Shown piece after piece: positions 8,442 through 17,488 of a DNA stretch of 64,000 nucleotides. This DNA comes from Deinococcus ruber (GTDB lineage: Bacteria > Deinococcota > Deinococci > Deinococcales > Deinococcaceae): NCBI RefSeq assembly GCF_014648095.1, contig NZ_BMQL01000020.1, positions 29,814 to 93,813 on the forward strand. Reading direction: 5' to 3'. The position numbers and the translations under genes were made by a program. The notes under the pieces are model-generated. The model was not told the DNA's origin and ran no database searches. It saw only the letters and a list, made by a program, of their open reading frames with translations. The first letter of the stretch is position 1. The number at the start of each line of letters is the position of its first letter.

Positions 8442-8480
8442 AACCGGAGGGAGGCGGCTGCTCGGCGCCTCCCTCCGGTT
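8442..8480. terminator. Long perfect hairpin, possibly bidirectional terminator
   Basis: Arms at 8442-8456 and 8466-8480 are perfectly complementary over 15 bp, with a 9-base loop. No T-run follows on the plus strand, but TTG...AACATTC on the other side gives little bias either way. It insulates the box array downstream from the terminator upstream. Confidence 0.6.
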
Positions 8481-8491
8481 ATGCACTGGCT

Positions 8492-8983
8492 GCGGGGTGG
8501 TGGTCAAGCAACCCTGCGCATCGTTCCGGTGAAGTGCCTCTGTCCCTGACGACTCGGCGGACCACCACCTGGTGATCCATGGTCAGCAGGTCGTTTGGGG
8601 TTGGGATTCCGATCGGGAGAGACGGCTGTCGAGCGGACCACCACCCGGTCGCTGACGCTGTCAGGCTTTGCGAGTCATCGACACATTTCTAACGTTCGTC
8701 CGTCTCCATTGAAAACGATCATCCATCCTCCTGCTTACACCCCACTTCTGGTGGCTCTGTTTGCCTGACCACCACCCGGTGAATCACGCTGCCGAAAGGT
8801 TGGTGGGTGAGGAGACCTGATCCACCGCCTTCATCAGGCTTCTGTGCGGGAAGTCGTGCCATGGACGGCCGCGTTTGTCTGACCACCACCCGGTAGGACA
8901 CCGTGCAGCTGGGTCGCCGGAGTTGTTCCGTCATGTCCTGCTTCCCTTCCTATCGCGTGACCACCACCTGGTTGCTTACCGTC
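8492..8983 (+). repeat. Array of ACCACCACC(C/T)GGT boxes in gene-free DNA
   Basis: Five direct copies of ACCACCACC(C/T)GGT start at 8561, 8637, 8768, 8882 and 8960, with intervals of 76, 131, 114 and 78 bases. A degenerate copy lies on the other strand at 8492-8504. Each direct copy is usually preceded by TG or GG and followed 4-5 bases later by a second element resembling (T/C)ACSST (ACGCTG, ACCGTG, ACCGTC). The whole unit spans about 24 bases. The same box recurs at 23502, 26230 and 49732. The copy at 8960 lies about 60 bases before the start codon at 9033. I see no gene with a good start in 8230-9030. Confidence 0.8.
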
Positions 8984-9032
8984 AAGCGTCGTCAGTACCG
9001 CACCTTTCACCAAATTTTCTTCAGGAGTCGCC

Positions 9033-9188
9033 ATGCAGTCACGACACGTCCCCGGTTCCGTTCTTTCACTTCTGCCTACTCAACTGAAGGTGGTGCAGGT
9101 TGCAGGTCTGCCTGATGCCACTCAGAGAGGGTTGCACGGCCGAATCTCGCACTGTCTACCCAGTGCGTTGAGGAGGTGGAGGAGATGA
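9033..9188 (+). CDS. Small ORF coupled to the ParB-like gene (51 aa)
   Basis: The ATG is preceded by CAGGAG at an ideal distance, and the frame runs 51 codons to a TGA that overlaps the next ATG (ATGA). The product is basic at its end (ALRRWRR) and has no recognisable domain. It is the first ORF after the promoter-like box at 8960. It may be a coupling leader rather than a functional protein. Similar small ORFs precede several other genes in this region. Confidence 0.55.
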   Translation: MQSRHVPGSVLSLLPTQLKVVQVAGLPDATQRGLHGRISHCLPSALRRWRR

Positions 9189-9838
9189 CGTCGGCTCCGG
9201 AATCCAACGGTCGCCCAGCGGACACCAACTTTGAGTTTCAGAGAGCCACACTGCCGTCCGGAGAGACGCGGGCCTGGTTCGCAACGCCAATGTTGCTCGA
9301 CATGGTTCTGGACGCTCTTGAAGGTCGGCACGAACGCTTCGCGGTGCAGCCGACTGCTCACCTGCTGCCGCTGCGTTCCCGGATTCCAGTGATCAACCCA
9401 GCGGATATCAACAAACTCCACCTGCCAGTGGTGCTTGTCGAAACAGGTGAGCCGTCTACCCCACAGGTGATCGCTGATGGCCACCATCGCCTGCAAAGTC
9501 GGGTGGATCATCAACTCAGCAGCACATCGACATACACCATTCCAGCCGACATCGCCGAGCGCTACCGACTCACGCCGGACGAATTTGCACAGACGCAGCG
9601 GGGTGTTCCTGGACTCGACCGATTCGCCGAGCCGTTGGCGCAGGGCATCTACCGACTCCATGAGCTGGGCTATGCCCGAATGCCAATCATCACCTTCCCA
9701 CTCCAGGCAGAGCTGACTCGTCCGCGTCCTCCTCTGCCCAGACCGATCCCACTCGGTTCGTTGCTGCCGTATCTGATCGGGGCCGAACGTCTTCGGAACG
9801 CGGTGCATTCGCTGCTCAATCCCCTGCCGAGGCCCTAA
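9185..9838 (+). CDS. ParB/Srx-fold-like protein
   Basis: This 217-residue protein carries VIADGHHRLQ (DGHHR at residues 98-102). DGHHR is the characteristic motif of the ParB N-terminal/sulfiredoxin fold, which binds or hydrolyses nucleotides in ParB, Noc and related proteins. A following helix-turn-helix as in a full ParB is not evident; the C-terminus is Pro/Arg-rich. ATG 9185 sits behind AGGAGGTGGAGG and overlaps the small ORF. The in-frame GTG at 9176 is possible. The stop TAA overlaps the ATG of the giant secreted protein, so an unlikely-looking ParB-like protein is co-translated with surface proteins. It lies directly beside the box array. Fold assignment by motif only. Confidence 0.6.
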   Translation: MTSAPESNGRPADTNFEFQRATLPSGETRAWFATPMLLDMVLDALEGRHERFAVQPTAHLLPLRSRIPVINPADINKLHLPVVLVETGEPSTPQVIADGHHRLQSRVDHQLSSTSTYTIPADIAERYRLTPDEFAQTQRGVPGLDRFAEPLAQGIYRLHELGYARMPIITFPLQAELTRPRPPLPRPIPLGSLLPYLIGAERLRNAVHSLLNPLPRP

Positions 9839-12800
9839 TGCTGACCCGTACCGTGTGTCTCCTGCTGGCCTGGGCCACCACCCTGTGTGGCGTAGCCCTG
9901 GCCGACACCCCGGTGTCCATCACCGTCACACCAAGCTCAGGGAAAGCGTCCAGCATGACGACCTTTCAGGCAACCATCAGCAACACCGTCCCGACTCCAC
10001 TGACCAACGTTCACTTCAGCGTGCCGATTCCTGGAGCGCAGACCATCAATGTTGCAGGCGCGACCAGCACCTGTGGCGGCAGCTTCAGCGTGAGCGGCAC
10101 CACACTCTCCTTCAATGGCGGGAGTCTTCCTGGCAACGCGACCTGCACCCTCAGCGTGCCCTTCCAACTCCCCAATACGCCGGGCAGCAATACCATCCAG
10201 TTCCCAGCCGGCACGCTCGGAACCGATCAGGGCAGCAGCAACGGGTTTGGTAACTCGCAGACGTATGTCGCCGTCGGCATCACCCCACCGTTCGCACAGT
10301 ACCGCAATCGGTATGTCCCTAGTGTCAACAATTCGTACTATCCCGGCACGACCGGGACGCTGCAGACGTTCCAGATTGACCTGAAAAATACCGACACTGC
10401 AGATCTGCGGGATGTGGTGTACGTCATTCCCGGCGGGGATCATGCCGGGCAGGCCATCAACACCTATAACGTGCCCTACAGCACCACGCCACAAAATCTG
10501 CATGTCTCCTGCACGGACGGAACGGTTGGGAGTGCCACGTATACCCCTGTCTCGGGTTCCGACTACGGTACGTTCACCCTCCAAACGCCGCTGCTGGCCG
10601 CTGGCGGTACCTGCACCCTCGCCTATGACGCGGCCTTCGCCGTGCTGGTTGATGCGGCCGATCACATCGTGCAGACCAAAACCGTGCGGGGACAACCGGG
10701 CTACAGCACCGTGTACATCGGCGGCGCCAACGCCCGGATGACGAGCAACAGCAGTGACCTGAGTGCCAACTACGACACCACCAACCACACCGACTACCTG
10801 TACCCCAGCCTGGTCAATCCCGAGATGGACAAGTTGATGAACACGCTCAAGGTAGCGGATGTGTCGGGCAGCTCGATGACCATGCAGCTCGACATCGGCA
10901 ACGCGGTCGAGCGCGATACCCGGTACACCTTCAGCGACGCCTTTCCGACATGGATGACGACACTCTCGAACACCACCGTCAGCAGTTCTACGGGCTGCGA
11001 TCCCAGCGGCTTCACGTTCAGCGGCACCACCGTGAATGCCTCGGTGCTGGTGCCCGCCAGCAAGGACTGCCGGTACAACTTCGTAATCCCCTTGCCCAGC
11101 ACGGTCCCTGCTGACCAGATCGGGGTGTACCAAAACAACGTGCTGAGTCCGGTGACGGTGGACGTCCCGCAGACCGTCCCCGCTGCACCCGCCAACGCCT
11201 ACTGGCGCGTCACGGCAGATGTGAGTGTCGCAAAATACGCCATTGGCGAGGATTTCAATGCCGCCGACCCCACGCAGTTCGACGCGACCATCCACGCCGC
11301 GAGCAGCGCCGCCTGGGATATCCGGCTGACCAATAACACCAACCGAGTGCTGACGGGCGCTACCTTCACCGACACCCTCCCAGGCGGCGCATCGTATCGC
11401 CTGGACTCGAGCGACTCGATCTTTCTTCCGGCCCAGTCACGCAGCACCTGCGGTGGTGTCCTGACTGCCAGCGGGACGGCCGTGCATTTCGCGGGCGGCA
11501 CTGTTCCGGCAGGCGGCACGTGTGACGTGTATATCGCGGTCCTCCCACCCCAGTACCAAGGGCCCTACACCGTCTCGGTCAACGATCTGAGCACCCTGAA
11601 CACCACCCCGCACGTCACGTTGGACAACGGCACCGCCGCGCTGGTGAACGATTACGCCCACATGACCATCCTGGTGGACCGCGAGGACGTCTACTACCCA
11701 CCCGCGCGGCAGGGCCAGCGCATCACCGCTACCGCCAGCCTCACGAACAACACCGCCACCCCAGCGGTCGCGACGCTCACCATTCCACTCCTGGGACTGT
11801 TCACGGTGGACAGCAGCGGGAGCACCACGCTCACCTGCAACGGCGTCACGACCGCGCTGCCTCCCACCGCCCTCACCGTCACCACGACCAGTGTTGGTGC
11901 ACCCGTCACAATCCCAGCGGATGTACCCACCAGTCCCGATCCGACGGTCACCCGCAGTTTCAGCACGAACGATTGTGAGCTGTCGGTCCCGCTGGTAGCG
12001 CGAAACGCCGGCTCGTTTCGGTTCCCGAATACGCTGAAGTCCAATCATGCCACGGATGCTGGGTTTATCACGGCGTACGTGCAGAGCGCACCCACCCTGA
12101 GCGTGAGCAAGACCTTTACACCTAGCACCATTAACGCTGGGCAGACCAGCAGCGTGCGCGTCAGCCTCTCCAGCGGCGAGCAGGCCGACACCGTCTCGTT
12201 GCGCGATACGCTGCCAACCGGTCTGATATGGGTGTTCACGCCCAATCAACCCGATGGGAGCTTCCAGAACGCGGCGTACACCAGCTGCGCGGCGGGCAAC
12301 TCCAACGAGTGCGACAGCAGCCCTGGCCTGCGCTATGAACCGGATGGCCGAACGGTTCAAGTCATCACGGGCATCCATGGCAACTTCACCGTGGACACCG
12401 TGCAGCTCGGTACCGTCGTGGCCAACACCTTCGGGGATTTGACCAACACGATTCAGCCGACCGATGTGTCGTCGATCAATGGCGTCAGCGTGACGAGTGC
12501 CGCCAGTGCGTCCTTGAAGGTCACGCCGGGCGTGAATGTCGAAAAGACATTCAACCCATCCAGCATTCCCGTCACCACCACCAGCACGCTGACCCTGACG
12601 CTGAAAAACCTCAATCCGAGCGCGGATGTCCTGGGTGTGGATGATCACCTCCCAGCCGGTGTGGTTCCGGTGCAGCCGTTCGCAGTTAGCGGCACCTGCA
12701 CGGGACCCACGACCTACGACAGCGCCACCAACACGCTGCGTGTTCGGGGGGCGACCCTTGCATCAGGCGGAACCTGCACTGTCCGGGTGGTGGTGACCAG

Positions 12801-13791
12801 CGGCGTCGTCGGCTCGTACACCAATACCATTCCTGCAGGAACAGTGATGGCGGGGAACGGCACCAATCCCACAGATGTCACCGCGACCTTGACCGTCATC
12901 CCGAATTTCTACGGGTGTCTGGCAGCCGATCAGGTGAACCTGAGTGGCACAATCCTGAGCCCAGGCACGACGTCGTTTACTCGGACGCTGACGAATACCG
13001 GTGTCGGTACGCTCACTGCGACGGGCAGCAGCGCCCCCACCTGGACGGCGACCATTCCGGCTGGGTACAGCAGCACGTACCAGTTCGGCAGCGCCCTCGC
13101 CGATCCGAATCCCCAGCTTGCCTGGGCCGCGTATGCCGGTGCGGTGGGTGGTCTGCCAGAAGGCACCACGGTGCAGCTCATCAGCACCGTCCAGAGTCTG
13201 CCGGGGCTGCCACGCGGGGCACAGGCCAGCCTCCAGCTGCAGGCGATGCCCGGCACGCCCAACTGTGGCGCTCTTACCTTGCACGACACCGTGACGGTCA
13301 TTCAGGCGGTGCCCGGCACCACGAAAACGCAAGCACTGTGCAGCATCAACCCGGACGGCAGCGCGAACTGCAGCCCTGACACGACCAACGCGATGGATGT
13401 GCGGCCATGCGATGTCGTGCGCTACACCATCGTTTCCAGCAACACGGGCGACGCCAACCTCCGCGCTCCCACGCTGCGCGATACGTTCGACGCCATCCTG
13501 ACCCCACTTGGTATCGGTGCGTTTACATCGAGTGGGACGCAGATTCTTCTCAGCACTGATGGCGGCCAGTCCAGCCAGCGGTATGACCCGGCCAATCCGC
13601 CGTCCACGCTCATCGCTGCTCGCAGCGTGCAAGTTGGCATTGATGACGGGAGCGGGCATCCGGCTCCTCTGAGCCCGAATCAGACGCTGACGCTGGTGCT
13701 GTACGGGCAGGTTCCCGGTACGTGCCAAACGAACACGCTCGCGCCGTCCACCCCCTGGCGTTCGACGGCCCCAGTGCCCCCTTCCAGTTGA
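9838..13791 (+). CDS. Giant secreted DUF11-type repeat protein
   Basis: This 1317-residue protein has a typical signal peptide (hydrophobic core VCLLLAWATTLCGVAL, cut near ALA-DT). The rest is a chain of roughly 120-140-residue Ig-like beta repeats. Their markers recur: SVTVTPSSGKAS-type openings (LSVSKTFTPSTINAGQTS, VNVEKTFNPSSIPVTTTS), DxLPxG turns (SFTDTLPGG, LRDTLPTG, VDDHLPAG) and GGTC(T/D)V strands with paired cysteines. This is the DUF11/DUF7933-like architecture of bacterial surface and envelope-adhesion proteins. No LPXTG sorting signal or C-terminal membrane helix is present. The ATG overlaps the ParB-like stop. It likely works with the two shorter repeat proteins and the beta-strand protein downstream. 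Confidence 0.85.
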   Translation: MLTRTVCLLLAWATTLCGVALADTPVSITVTPSSGKASSMTTFQATISNTVPTPLTNVHFSVPIPGAQTINVAGATSTCGGSFSVSGTTLSFNGGSLPGNATCTLSVPFQLPNTPGSNTIQFPAGTLGTDQGSSNGFGNSQTYVAVGITPPFAQYRNRYVPSVNNSYYPGTTGTLQTFQIDLKNTDTADLRDVVYVIPGGDHAGQAINTYNVPYSTTPQNLHVSCTDGTVGSATYTPVSGSDYGTFTLQTPLLAAGGTCTLAYDAAFAVLVDAADHIVQTKTVRGQPGYSTVYIGGANARMTSNSSDLSANYDTTNHTDYLYPSLVNPEMDKLMNTLKVADVSGSSMTMQLDIGNAVERDTRYTFSDAFPTWMTTLSNTTVSSSTGCDPSGFTFSGTTVNASVLVPASKDCRYNFVIPLPSTVPADQIGVYQNNVLSPVTVDVPQTVPAAPANAYWRVTADVSVAKYAIGEDFNAADPTQFDATIHAASSAAWDIRLTNNTNRVLTGATFTDTLPGGASYRLDSSDSIFLPAQSRSTCGGVLTASGTAVHFAGGTVPAGGTCDVYIAVLPPQYQGPYTVSVNDLSTLNTTPHVTLDNGTAALVNDYAHMTILVDREDVYYPPARQGQRITATASLTNNTATPAVATLTIPLLGLFTVDSSGSTTLTCNGVTTALPPTALTVTTTSVGAPVTIPADVPTSPDPTVTRSFSTNDCELSVPLVARNAGSFRFPNTLKSNHATDAGFITAYVQSAPTLSVSKTFTPSTINAGQTSSVRVSLSSGEQADTVSLRDTLPTGLIWVFTPNQPDGSFQNAAYTSCAAGNSNECDSSPGLRYEPDGRTVQVITGIHGNFTVDTVQLGTVVANTFGDLTNTIQPTDVSSINGVSVTSAASASLKVTPGVNVEKTFNPSSIPVTTTSTLTLTLKNLNPSADVLGVDDHLPAGVVPVQPFAVSGTCTGPTTYDSATNTLRVRGATLASGGTCTVRVVVTSGVVGSYTNTIPAGTVMAGNGTNPTDVTATLTVIPNFYGCLAADQVNLSGTILSPGTTSFTRTLTNTGVGTLTATGSSAPTWTATIPAGYSSTYQFGSALADPNPQLAWAAYAGAVGGLPEGTTVQLISTVQSLPGLPRGAQASLQLQAMPGTPNCGALTLHDTVTVIQAVPGTTKTQALCSINPDGSANCSPDTTNAMDVRPCDVVRYTIVSSNTGDANLRAPTLRDTFDAILTPLGIGAFTSSGTQILLSTDGGQSSQRYDPANPPSTLIAARSVQVGIDDGSGHPAPLSPNQTLTLVLYGQVPGTCQTNTLAPSTPWRSTAPVPPSS

Positions 13792-13813
13792 TCCCGTTCC
13801 CTCAGGAGTGTGC

Positions 13814-13924
13814 ATGACCTCGCTGCGTGATCCACCCGTGCCTCGGTGCCGGTCCTCCCCTGTCCCACCGTTTGCCGCCCCGCTGCCCTCCGCCCTTCTC
13901 GCCTTTTCAGGAGTTTCCACATGA
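13814..13924 (+). CDS. Small coupling ORF (36 aa)
   Basis: The ATG 13814 has CAGGAG seven bases upstream. The 36-codon, Pro/Ala-rich frame ends in an ATGA overlap with the next secreted-protein gene. The composition is not protein-like, so it may exist only to couple translation. It is recorded because the same arrangement recurs at 9033, 17321 and 23664. Confidence 0.4.
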   Translation: MTSLRDPPVPRCRSSPVPPFAAPLPSALLAFSGVST

Positions 13925-15369
13925 CCCACCGATTCCGAGCCCTCCCCCTGCTGACCCTCCTCCTCGCCGCAAGTTGCAGCGCCGCCAACGCACTTGGTAG
14001 TGCGGGCGGCGTGCCCGCCGGCACCATCATTACTAACCAGGCCACCACGGATTACATCGATGACAACGGCCAGACCCAGAGCCTCCCGAGTAATATCGTG
14101 ACCTCGACCGTGCAGCAGGTGGCGGGCGTGCTGATTACGCCCAACGGCGATCACACGACGCCGGGCCAGATTGTCCCGACCAAACAGGGCACCACCGGTG
14201 TGCTGACGTATACCCTCACCAATACCGGCAACGGTCCCGACACCTATCTGCTGACGGTCGTGGATCCGAGCGCCAACGTCACGGCGGCACAGGCCATCAT
14301 CACCGAGGACACCAACAACTCTGGGGCACTCGATGCAGGCGATCAGGTGGTGACCAACGCCAGTACCATCTCCCTTGCAGCAGACGCGACCGAGAAGATT
14401 TTCGTCTCGTATCCAGTCGCGGCAGGCACCCCGGGCGGGACGGTCTTTGACATGGCGCTGCAAGGCACGTCGAACTTCGATGCGTCGATTGTTGATCAAA
14501 ACAACGTTGGCCGATTGACGACCCAGGGCGATCTGTCGCTCACGCTCACGCCAAGCAACACCGGCACGGTCACCTCGCCAGGTACCGTGTCCTACGCACA
14601 TACGCTGACCAACACCGGTAATGCACCGCTCACCAACAGCAATGTCAACGGCTCACTTACCAGCCCCAGCACGGCGTCTGGCTGGACGTATCTCTACAGC
14701 TACAACGGTAATACCTATGCCGATCTGCCGAGCCTGCTCGCAGCGGCCGGTGCCATCCCGCAGGGCGGCAAGCTCGACTTCGCCGTGAAGGTCACGGCAC
14801 CGGCAGGCGTGCCACGCACCACCGTCAGTGTCGGCACCCTCAGCGCATATGTCACGACAGCAAGCGACGCGACGACCAACAACCTCACCCCACAAGCGTC
14901 CCAGCAGACCGTGACCGACACCACGACGGTTCGCCAGGGAATCCCGAGCATTGGGAAAACCCAAAGCCTTGGCACGCTGAACGCCAGTACCGGCGCGGTG
15001 ACGTTCGGTCCGGATGTCACCACGGATCTGGCCCCCCGGCCCTGCGACGTGCTGAGATACACCATTACCAACACCAACCAGGGCGATTCGGCCCTGATCG
15101 CGAGCACCGTTTCGGACGTGCTGAACAGCAATCTGACCCCGCTGAAGGTCGTGGTCTCGAACGGTGTCCTGTTTAAAGCCGGAGCTGTGTGGCAGGCCAC
15201 CGCGCCGGCCTACGGCATCGGTGCGGCGATCACCGTCGGCCTCGACTCCAACGCCGACAGCACCATCAACACCACCGACGTGCTGGCCCCCGGCAACACC
15301 TACACCCTGACCATTTACGGCCAGGTCAAACGCGCGGGTGATACCTGCACGGTGCCGGTCCTGCCCTAA
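13921..15369 (+). CDS. Secreted DUF11-type protein (482 aa)
   Basis: ATG 13921 follows CAGGAG and gives a clear signal peptide with a cysteine near its end (LLTLLLAASCSAANA), so a lipoprotein is possible though the lipobox is not canonical. The mature part begins GVPAGTIITNQATTDY, a motif almost repeated in the next protein (TPAGTIITNQAAAANL). It continues with DUF11-like beta repeats (VLTYTLTNTGNGPDTYLLTVVD, VSYAHTLTNTGNAPL). The last 100 residues (RPCDVLRYTITNTNQGDSAL) closely match the C-terminus of the 1317-residue protein (RPCDVVRYTIVSSNTGDANL), so the two share a terminal domain. A strong terminator follows directly. Confidence 0.85.
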   Translation: MTHRFRALPLLTLLLAASCSAANALGSAGGVPAGTIITNQATTDYIDDNGQTQSLPSNIVTSTVQQVAGVLITPNGDHTTPGQIVPTKQGTTGVLTYTLTNTGNGPDTYLLTVVDPSANVTAAQAIITEDTNNSGALDAGDQVVTNASTISLAADATEKIFVSYPVAAGTPGGTVFDMALQGTSNFDASIVDQNNVGRLTTQGDLSLTLTPSNTGTVTSPGTVSYAHTLTNTGNAPLTNSNVNGSLTSPSTASGWTYLYSYNGNTYADLPSLLAAAGAIPQGGKLDFAVKVTAPAGVPRTTVSVGTLSAYVTTASDATTNNLTPQASQQTVTDTTTVRQGIPSIGKTQSLGTLNASTGAVTFGPDVTTDLAPRPCDVLRYTITNTNQGDSALIASTVSDVLNSNLTPLKVVVSNGVLFKAGAVWQATAPAYGIGAAITVGLDSNADSTINTTDVLAPGNTYTLTIYGQVKRAGDTCTVPVLP

Positions 15370-15390
15370 GGCTCACCTTCGCCCTCGTTC

Positions 15391-15418
15391 GGGGCGCGTG
15401 ACGTGCGCGCCCCTTTTT
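15391..15418 (+). terminator. Rho-independent terminator within the surface-protein cluster
   Basis: The stem GGGGCGCG / CGCGCCCC with a TGACGTG loop is followed by five Ts, 22 bases after the stop at 15369. It should reduce expression of the genes after it relative to the two secreted proteins before it. Confidence 0.85.
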
Positions 15419-15467
15419 GGCACCACCTCAACACAGAGTTCCCATTTGCCGATCAGGAGTTCTCGAT

Positions 15468-17324
15468 ATGAAACGACCCCGCTCTCTGTGCACCTTGGTC
15501 CTCTTGGGCCTCCTGAGCGCTGCTCAAGCGGAATCGCCCCCTGTCTCTACACTCACGCCTGCAGGCACGATCATTACCAACCAAGCGGCGGCCGCGAATC
15601 TGACAGACGCTGGGGTCCAGCAGACCACCTTGTCGAATATCGTCCGCGCCACGGTGCAGTCGGTGTGTGGTGTAACGATGACACCGGCTGTCCAGGAACA
15701 GGCGGGGACGCCCGGGAAGGCCAGCATGTTTACGTTCCAGGTTGCCAACATGGGCAATGCGCCATTTAGCTTGACGATGACGCAGACACCTCTGCGCAAC
15801 GCCGTGAGCTCACTGGTGCCGCAGAGTCTCACGACGCTGGCATTGACGTCGGGTGAGACAGGCGCGGTGACAATCGCGGTCACGCCCGCCACGACCGGCG
15901 ATGCCGTTGTACAACTGACAGCGACCTGCCCGAGTGGCGAACACGCCGAAGCGCTGGCGACGGTGCACAGCACGCTGGTGCCCGTGACCATCACCAAGAG
16001 CGAAAACACCGACACCCTCAAGATCGGCGATCCCCTCGACTACACCCTGACGTTGAGCAACCGCAATTTTGTCCCGCTCATGGTCAGCGTCACAGATGGG
16101 ATTGACAGTCATCTGGACGTCATCAGCAGTGATCCCGAGATGGATGGGTCAAGTCAAGGTCGTGCGCTGCGCTGGAGCAATCTCAGCGTTCCCGCGCAAG
16201 GCACGCGCACCATCGTGATTCACACCCACGTCAACCGCGTCTCAGACGAGGCAGACATTCCAAATACCGCTGTGCTCAGCCAGCCGTCTGTGTCGGATAC
16301 ACCGAGTAACACGGTGGTCGCGCACCTGTTCGACCCGGCACTGGTGGTGCTCAAGCAGGCCAGCCGCTCCGTGGTACAGATTGGGGACCGGCTGAGTTAC
16401 AGCGTGAGTCTCCAGAACCAGAGCACTGCCGCTCTGCTGACGAGCACGCAGCTCGTCGATACGCTGCCGAGCGGCGAACACTATCTGCCGGGTACCGCGC
16501 GCCTCAACGGCATTGAGAATGAACCGACCATCAGTGGGCAGCAACTCACCTGGAGCGGGCCAGGTCTGAAACCTGGTGAGCTGCTGACCCTCACCTACGA
16601 CGTCGGCATCACGCTGGACGCCCAGCCTGGGACGTTGCTCAATCTCGTGACGGGGCGCGGCCACGGTTCCTCAGGCGAGATTGCAAAGACCGCCCAGGCC
16701 ACCGTGCAGGTCACGGGCCGCACGTCGCTGGCAGACATCATCGGCGTGATCTTCATCGATACCAACAACAACGGCGTGCTCGACGGAGGCGAAACACCAA
16801 TCCCAGGAGTGCGCGTGCTGCTTGCGGGAGGACGCGAGGCGTTGACCGACGCGGACGGCCGCTATCACTTCGCCGATCTGCCAAGCGGCCCGTATGCGCT
16901 GTATGTCGACCCTGCGAGCCTGCCGCTGCCTGCCGCCCCGTACCCCGGCGACCGGGGTACGGCAGGCGCGCGTCTGGCGCAGGTGATGGGTCTGACGCAG
17001 CTCAACATTCCACTGCAACCGCCCACGCTGCAGGCACACACGGTTCGGTTCACCACCCTGACCTCAGGGCCGGTGACGCTCCTCAAAACAGTCACGCAGC
17101 TGGACGACACCCATTTCAGGTCAACCACCACCCTCAACAGCAGCGCGGCGGCTCACTACGTCCTGGACGATCACGCACCTGCCGATGTCCCGGCACTCCC
17201 AAACGCCACCCAGCACAGCGGTGATCTCCAGCCGGGCACGGCTGTCCGATTTACCAGCGAGTACCAGACCACCAACCCAGATCCTCTGGGCGACCCCGAC
17301 CTAACCATCACGGTGATGCCATGA
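15468..17324 (+). CDS. Secreted DUF11/SdrD-B-type protein (618 aa)
   Basis: ATG 15468 follows CAGGAG and opens with a signal peptide (SLCTLVLLGLLSAAQA). The mature start TPAGTIITNQ is shared with the preceding protein. Residues about 150-400 hold two DUF11 repeats (VTITKSENTDTLKIGDPLDYTLTLSN; VVLKQASRSVVQIGDRLSYSVSLQN, with LVDTLPSG). Residues about 425-490 form an SdrD-B/CNA-B-like domain: IFIDTNNNGVLDGGETPIPGV, then a DADGRYHFADLPSGPYAL turn. The DxNxNGxxD loop is a typical calcium site. No wall-sorting signal is present. It ends in an ATGA overlap with a 55-codon gene. A surface-exposed adhesin or scaffold role is inferred. Confidence 0.85.
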   Translation: MKRPRSLCTLVLLGLLSAAQAESPPVSTLTPAGTIITNQAAAANLTDAGVQQTTLSNIVRATVQSVCGVTMTPAVQEQAGTPGKASMFTFQVANMGNAPFSLTMTQTPLRNAVSSLVPQSLTTLALTSGETGAVTIAVTPATTGDAVVQLTATCPSGEHAEALATVHSTLVPVTITKSENTDTLKIGDPLDYTLTLSNRNFVPLMVSVTDGIDSHLDVISSDPEMDGSSQGRALRWSNLSVPAQGTRTIVIHTHVNRVSDEADIPNTAVLSQPSVSDTPSNTVVAHLFDPALVVLKQASRSVVQIGDRLSYSVSLQNQSTAALLTSTQLVDTLPSGEHYLPGTARLNGIENEPTISGQQLTWSGPGLKPGELLTLTYDVGITLDAQPGTLLNLVTGRGHGSSGEIAKTAQATVQVTGRTSLADIIGVIFIDTNNNGVLDGGETPIPGVRVLLAGGREALTDADGRYHFADLPSGPYALYVDPASLPLPAAPYPGDRGTAGARLAQVMGLTQLNIPLQPPTLQAHTVRFTTLTSGPVTLLKTVTQLDDTHFRSTTTLNSSAAAHYVLDDHAPADVPALPNATQHSGDLQPGTAVRFTSEYQTTNPDPLGDPDLTITVMP

Positions 17325-17488
17325 ACGAACCTGTTTCCGCTCCAGATGCTCCTCTCGATGTCGACGCGTTTGAGTATCCCGGCTGGATGCTGCTGGATAC
17401 CGGCTGCGACGGTGAAGTGAGGGTTGAATCTGTCCCATCCGTTGCTGACATGACCGTCGTTCCGCCGTCTGAGGAGCGGACGCCGTGA
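17321..17488 (+). CDS. Small acidic protein (55 aa), coupled on both sides
   Basis: The ATG overlaps the previous stop (ATGA), and its own stop overlaps the GTG of the next gene (GTGA). The composition is acidic and protein-like (DAFEYPGWMLLDTGCDGEVRVE), without signal peptide or membrane segment, so it should stay inside the cell although both neighbours are exported. It could be a chaperone or coupling peptide. No family is recognised. Confidence 0.6.
   Translation: MNEPVSAPDAPLDVDAFEYPGWMLLDTGCDGEVRVESVPSVADMTVVPPSEERTP

Noticed and set aside
8492..8983. Box array as a CRISPR array
   Set aside because: Repeat core is only 13 bases plus a loose second element, spacing varies from 76 to 131 bases, and no cas gene is present.
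9937..11295. 452-codon minus-strand frame
   Set aside because: Antisense to the DUF11-type protein, with composition typical of an antisense shadow.
12763..14601. 612-codon open frame on the minus strand
   Set aside because: It lies opposite two well-supported secreted-protein genes, is Arg/Gly/His-rich and has no start signal; a shadow of a repetitive high-GC gene.
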